From the NCBI GenBank assembly GCA_017483805.1, contig JAFUUL010000005.1, forward strand, positions 1-50,443: a stretch of DNA of 50,443 bases, written 5' to 3'. The stretch comes from Prevotella sp. Its GTDB lineage: Bacteria; Bacteroidota; Bacteroidia; Bacteroidales; Bacteroidaceae. Position numbers and translations under genes: made by a program. This document shows positions 49,383-50,443 of this stretch, piece by piece (the first letter of the stretch is position 1; each line of letters opens with the position of its first letter). The notes beneath the pieces were generated by a model. The model had not been told where the DNA came from. It saw only the letters and a list, made by a program, of their open reading frames with translations, and ran no database searches.

Positions 49383-49803
49383 AAATTCACTTCCACTTCC
49401 ACTTTTTTCTCTAAAACACCTGTGTTTATCGTGGTTTCAAGCGGTGGAAGTGAATCGTTTCACTTCCACTTCACTTCCACTTTTTTTTCGTCGGCAAGGA
49501 GTCACAGCGTATACGCATATACATGCCGTCCGAACAACTGCTTTACGACAAAAGTGACGCGTTTTACAGTCGTTTACATGGCGTAAAACAGCGTTTTACG
49601 CCGCGTAAAACGATGTTTTACGCCGCTTAAAATGTTGTAAAACGCCGCTTAAAACATTGCAAATCAGCATATTAACACAACGATTGTCACATCTGTCGGC
49701 AATAAGTGGAAGTGAAGTGGAAGTAAACTGATTCACTTCCACTTCCTGAAACACCTGTATTTATCGGCATTTCAGAAGAAAAAGTGGAAGTGGAAGTGAA
49801 TTT
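49383..49803. repeat. 421-bp nested inverted-repeat element
   Basis: The outer ends are perfect 25-bp inverted repeats (49383-49407 and 49779-49803) made of CACTTCCACTTCC-type sequence. An inner 21-bp pair (49462-49482 / 49704-49724) is also perfect. Near each end lies AAACACCTGTRTTTATCG (about 49415-49432 and 49750-49767). The centre holds the 22-bp palindrome array. No ORF of credible length is present. It may be a MITE-like or dispersed genomic repeat; its right edge meets the truncated ATPase gene exactly at the stop codon. Confidence 0.85.
49581..49660. repeat. 22-bp palindrome array
   Basis: Units GCGTAAAACNRYGTTTTACGCC at 49581-49602 and 49603-49624 are followed by a diverged unit at 49625-49646 and a partial one from 49647. 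The period is exactly 22 bases with no spacers; each full unit is itself palindromic. Confidence 0.9.
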
Positions 49804-50012
49804 CAAAAAGAATAGAGTGAACGCACGACATACCGTAAGTCCAGCCGTTCTGCTATCATATTGAGCACCGTTGACTTCCCAGACCCGTTATTGCCATAAA
49901 GGATAGTGATGGGTGCGAACTCAATATGCTCTAGCCCTTTCGAGCTCAAGAGATTGTATGGATAAACTCTTCGTTCTTCGTTTGGAAACTGGAAGTTCTC
50001 AATGTATAGCAT
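49803..50012 (-). pseudogene. truncated AAA-type ATPase
   Basis: A frame of 69 codons encodes only the N-terminus of a DUF/AAA_21-type ATPase: MLYIENFQFPNEERRVYPY, then a perfect Walker A, YGNNGSGKST (about 39-48), and LNMIAERLDL. The family is normally 200 residues or more and needs Walker B and signature segments, which are absent here and are not found beyond the repeat element. The TGA stop uses the first base of the 421-bp element, so the gene was cut at the element's edge. Sequence is AT-richer than the core genome. It is probably non-functional. Confidence 0.75.
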
Positions 50013-50056
50013 CGTTTTGAATCTAAGTCATATAGTTGGTGTATCTAGAACATGAC

Positions 50057-50443
50057 TTATGGCCATTTATTATCATCACTCTTATCCAGAAGCCCTTTGA
50101 TGGCCTTGTCAAAATCACTCTCCAGCAAGCGCATCTCACGCTCGCGATAGATTTCAAACTCACGTTCAGCCTTTTCAATGGCCTCTTGGTGCGAGATGGT
50201 GCCGTTTCCAGTCAGGATATCCTTGCGGAGACGCAGAATCTGGTCGTCCAGAGCCTGAATCCAGTCAGCCATCGTCATAGGGTTCTGCTCTAAGGCTTGG
50301 AACTCAGCATAGTCGAGAAATTGCGAGGTCAACAGGTTCAGCCGCTGCAGTTCTATCTCCGTCAGATAGTTCTTGGCAATCTTCACGTCATCACGCGTCA
50401 CATAATTGCCCTTGAAGTTCGTCATTCCCACAAACGGTTTCTC
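50057..50443 (-). CDS. RhuM family protein, C-terminal part (runs off the window)
   Basis: The frame is open to the window edge (EKPFVGMTNFKGN...), so only the last 128 or so residues are visible. The sequence matches the C-terminal part of the virulence RhuM family: NLLTSQFLDYAEFQAL, MTMADWIQALDDQILRL and the helical EKAEREFEIYREREMRLLESDFDKA. RhuM proteins, named after a Salmonella SPI-3 gene, are common in accessory and defence-type regions next to restriction systems; the molecular function is unknown. Together with the broken ATPase it marks the start of an accessory region to the right. Confidence 0.8.
   Translation of the reverse strand, partial: EKPFVGMTNFKGNYVTRDDVKIAKNYLTEIELQRLNLLTSQFLDYAEFQALEQNPMTMADWIQALDDQILRLRKDILTGNGTISHQEAIEKAEREFEIYREREMRLLESDFDKAIKGLLDKSDDNKWP

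Noticed and set aside
49581-49660. CRISPR array
   Set aside because: Units abut without spacers and are themselves palindromic; no cas gene is present.
50024-50061. Inverted repeat AAGTCAT / ATGACTT as terminator of the RhuM gene
   Set aside because: Only 7 bp with a long loop and no T run.

Overview
The window looks like chromosome of a member of the Bacteroidales, most likely a Prevotella-type bacterium. Many genes are preceded by the Bacteroidetes housekeeping promoter, a -7 box TAnnTTTG (usually TACCTTTGC, TATCTTTGC or TAACTTTGC), sometimes with a -33 TTTG about 20 bases upstream. Several protein families are typical of this order (DUF349, DUF4296, DUF3256, DUF4348-like, GldE, a Cys-poor DksA relative). 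Most of the DNA is GC-rich housekeeping sequence with short intergenic gaps.

Layout. 1-6.5 kb: acyl-ACP thioesterase, then a reverse-strand block (DUF349 protein, CorA Mg2+ channel, PepD, flippase-like membrane protein). 6.6-11.3 kb: rsmA, a probable small RNA, a MATE exporter and a His-rich metal P-type ATPase. 11.3-11.8 kb: a 22-bp-period palindrome array and tRNA-Val/tRNA-Arg. 11.9-19.2 kb: lipoprotein-murB-MBL operon, a reverse YtxH/holin-like/small-protein operon, and SPOR lipoprotein-ruvX-def-TPR operon. 19.3-23.7 kb: hexuronate catabolism (uxaB, uxuB, uxuA). 23.9-31.9 kb: ileS, dksA-like, lspA, DUF4296, small protein, nucleoside-type MFS, rsmE, DUF3256. 32-33.3 kb: rpmA, rplU, msrA. 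33.4-37.2 kb: an AT-rich glycan cassette (glycosyltransferase, acyltransferase, SGNH hydrolase) behind a highly structured RNA leader. 37.2-42 kb: GH25 lysozyme, C11 protease, gldE, ssb, a conserved unknown gene and four tRNAs. 42-49.3 kb: two large secreted glycoside hydrolases in one operon and a HAD phosphatase. 49.4-50.4 kb: a symmetrical repeat element at whose edge an AAA ATPase gene stops, then a partial RhuM-family gene.

How genes work together. UxaB, UxuB and UxuA cover reduction of tagaturonate and fructuronate and dehydration of mannonate toward KDG, which fits growth on pectin or glucuronoxylan. The two secreted hydrolases, the C11 protease and the lysozyme fit a glycan-degrading gut or rumen lifestyle. 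MurB, RuvX, Def, LspA, IleS, RsmA, RsmE, L21/L27, SSB and the tRNAs are core functions.

Most unusual signals. (1) The corA transcript has a leader of about 135 nt that encodes an 11-codon Asp/Pro-containing peptide and then a perfect 11-bp hairpin hiding the Shine-Dalgarno sequence. This resembles, in logic only, the mgtL leader of enterobacterial mgtA. (2) The glycan cassette is preceded by a leader of about 400 nt with a small ORF, an early terminator-like hairpin and a closed multi-helix domain. (3) Simple repeats have been built into genes: a poly-(CTTTTTAC) type repeat encodes the signal peptide of the TPR protein, and a GTGATGAGTGAA-type repeat sits in frame in a loop of the metal ATPase. 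(4) Two unrelated palindrome arrays share an exact 22-bp period, one of them inside a nested inverted-repeat element that ends an ATPase gene.
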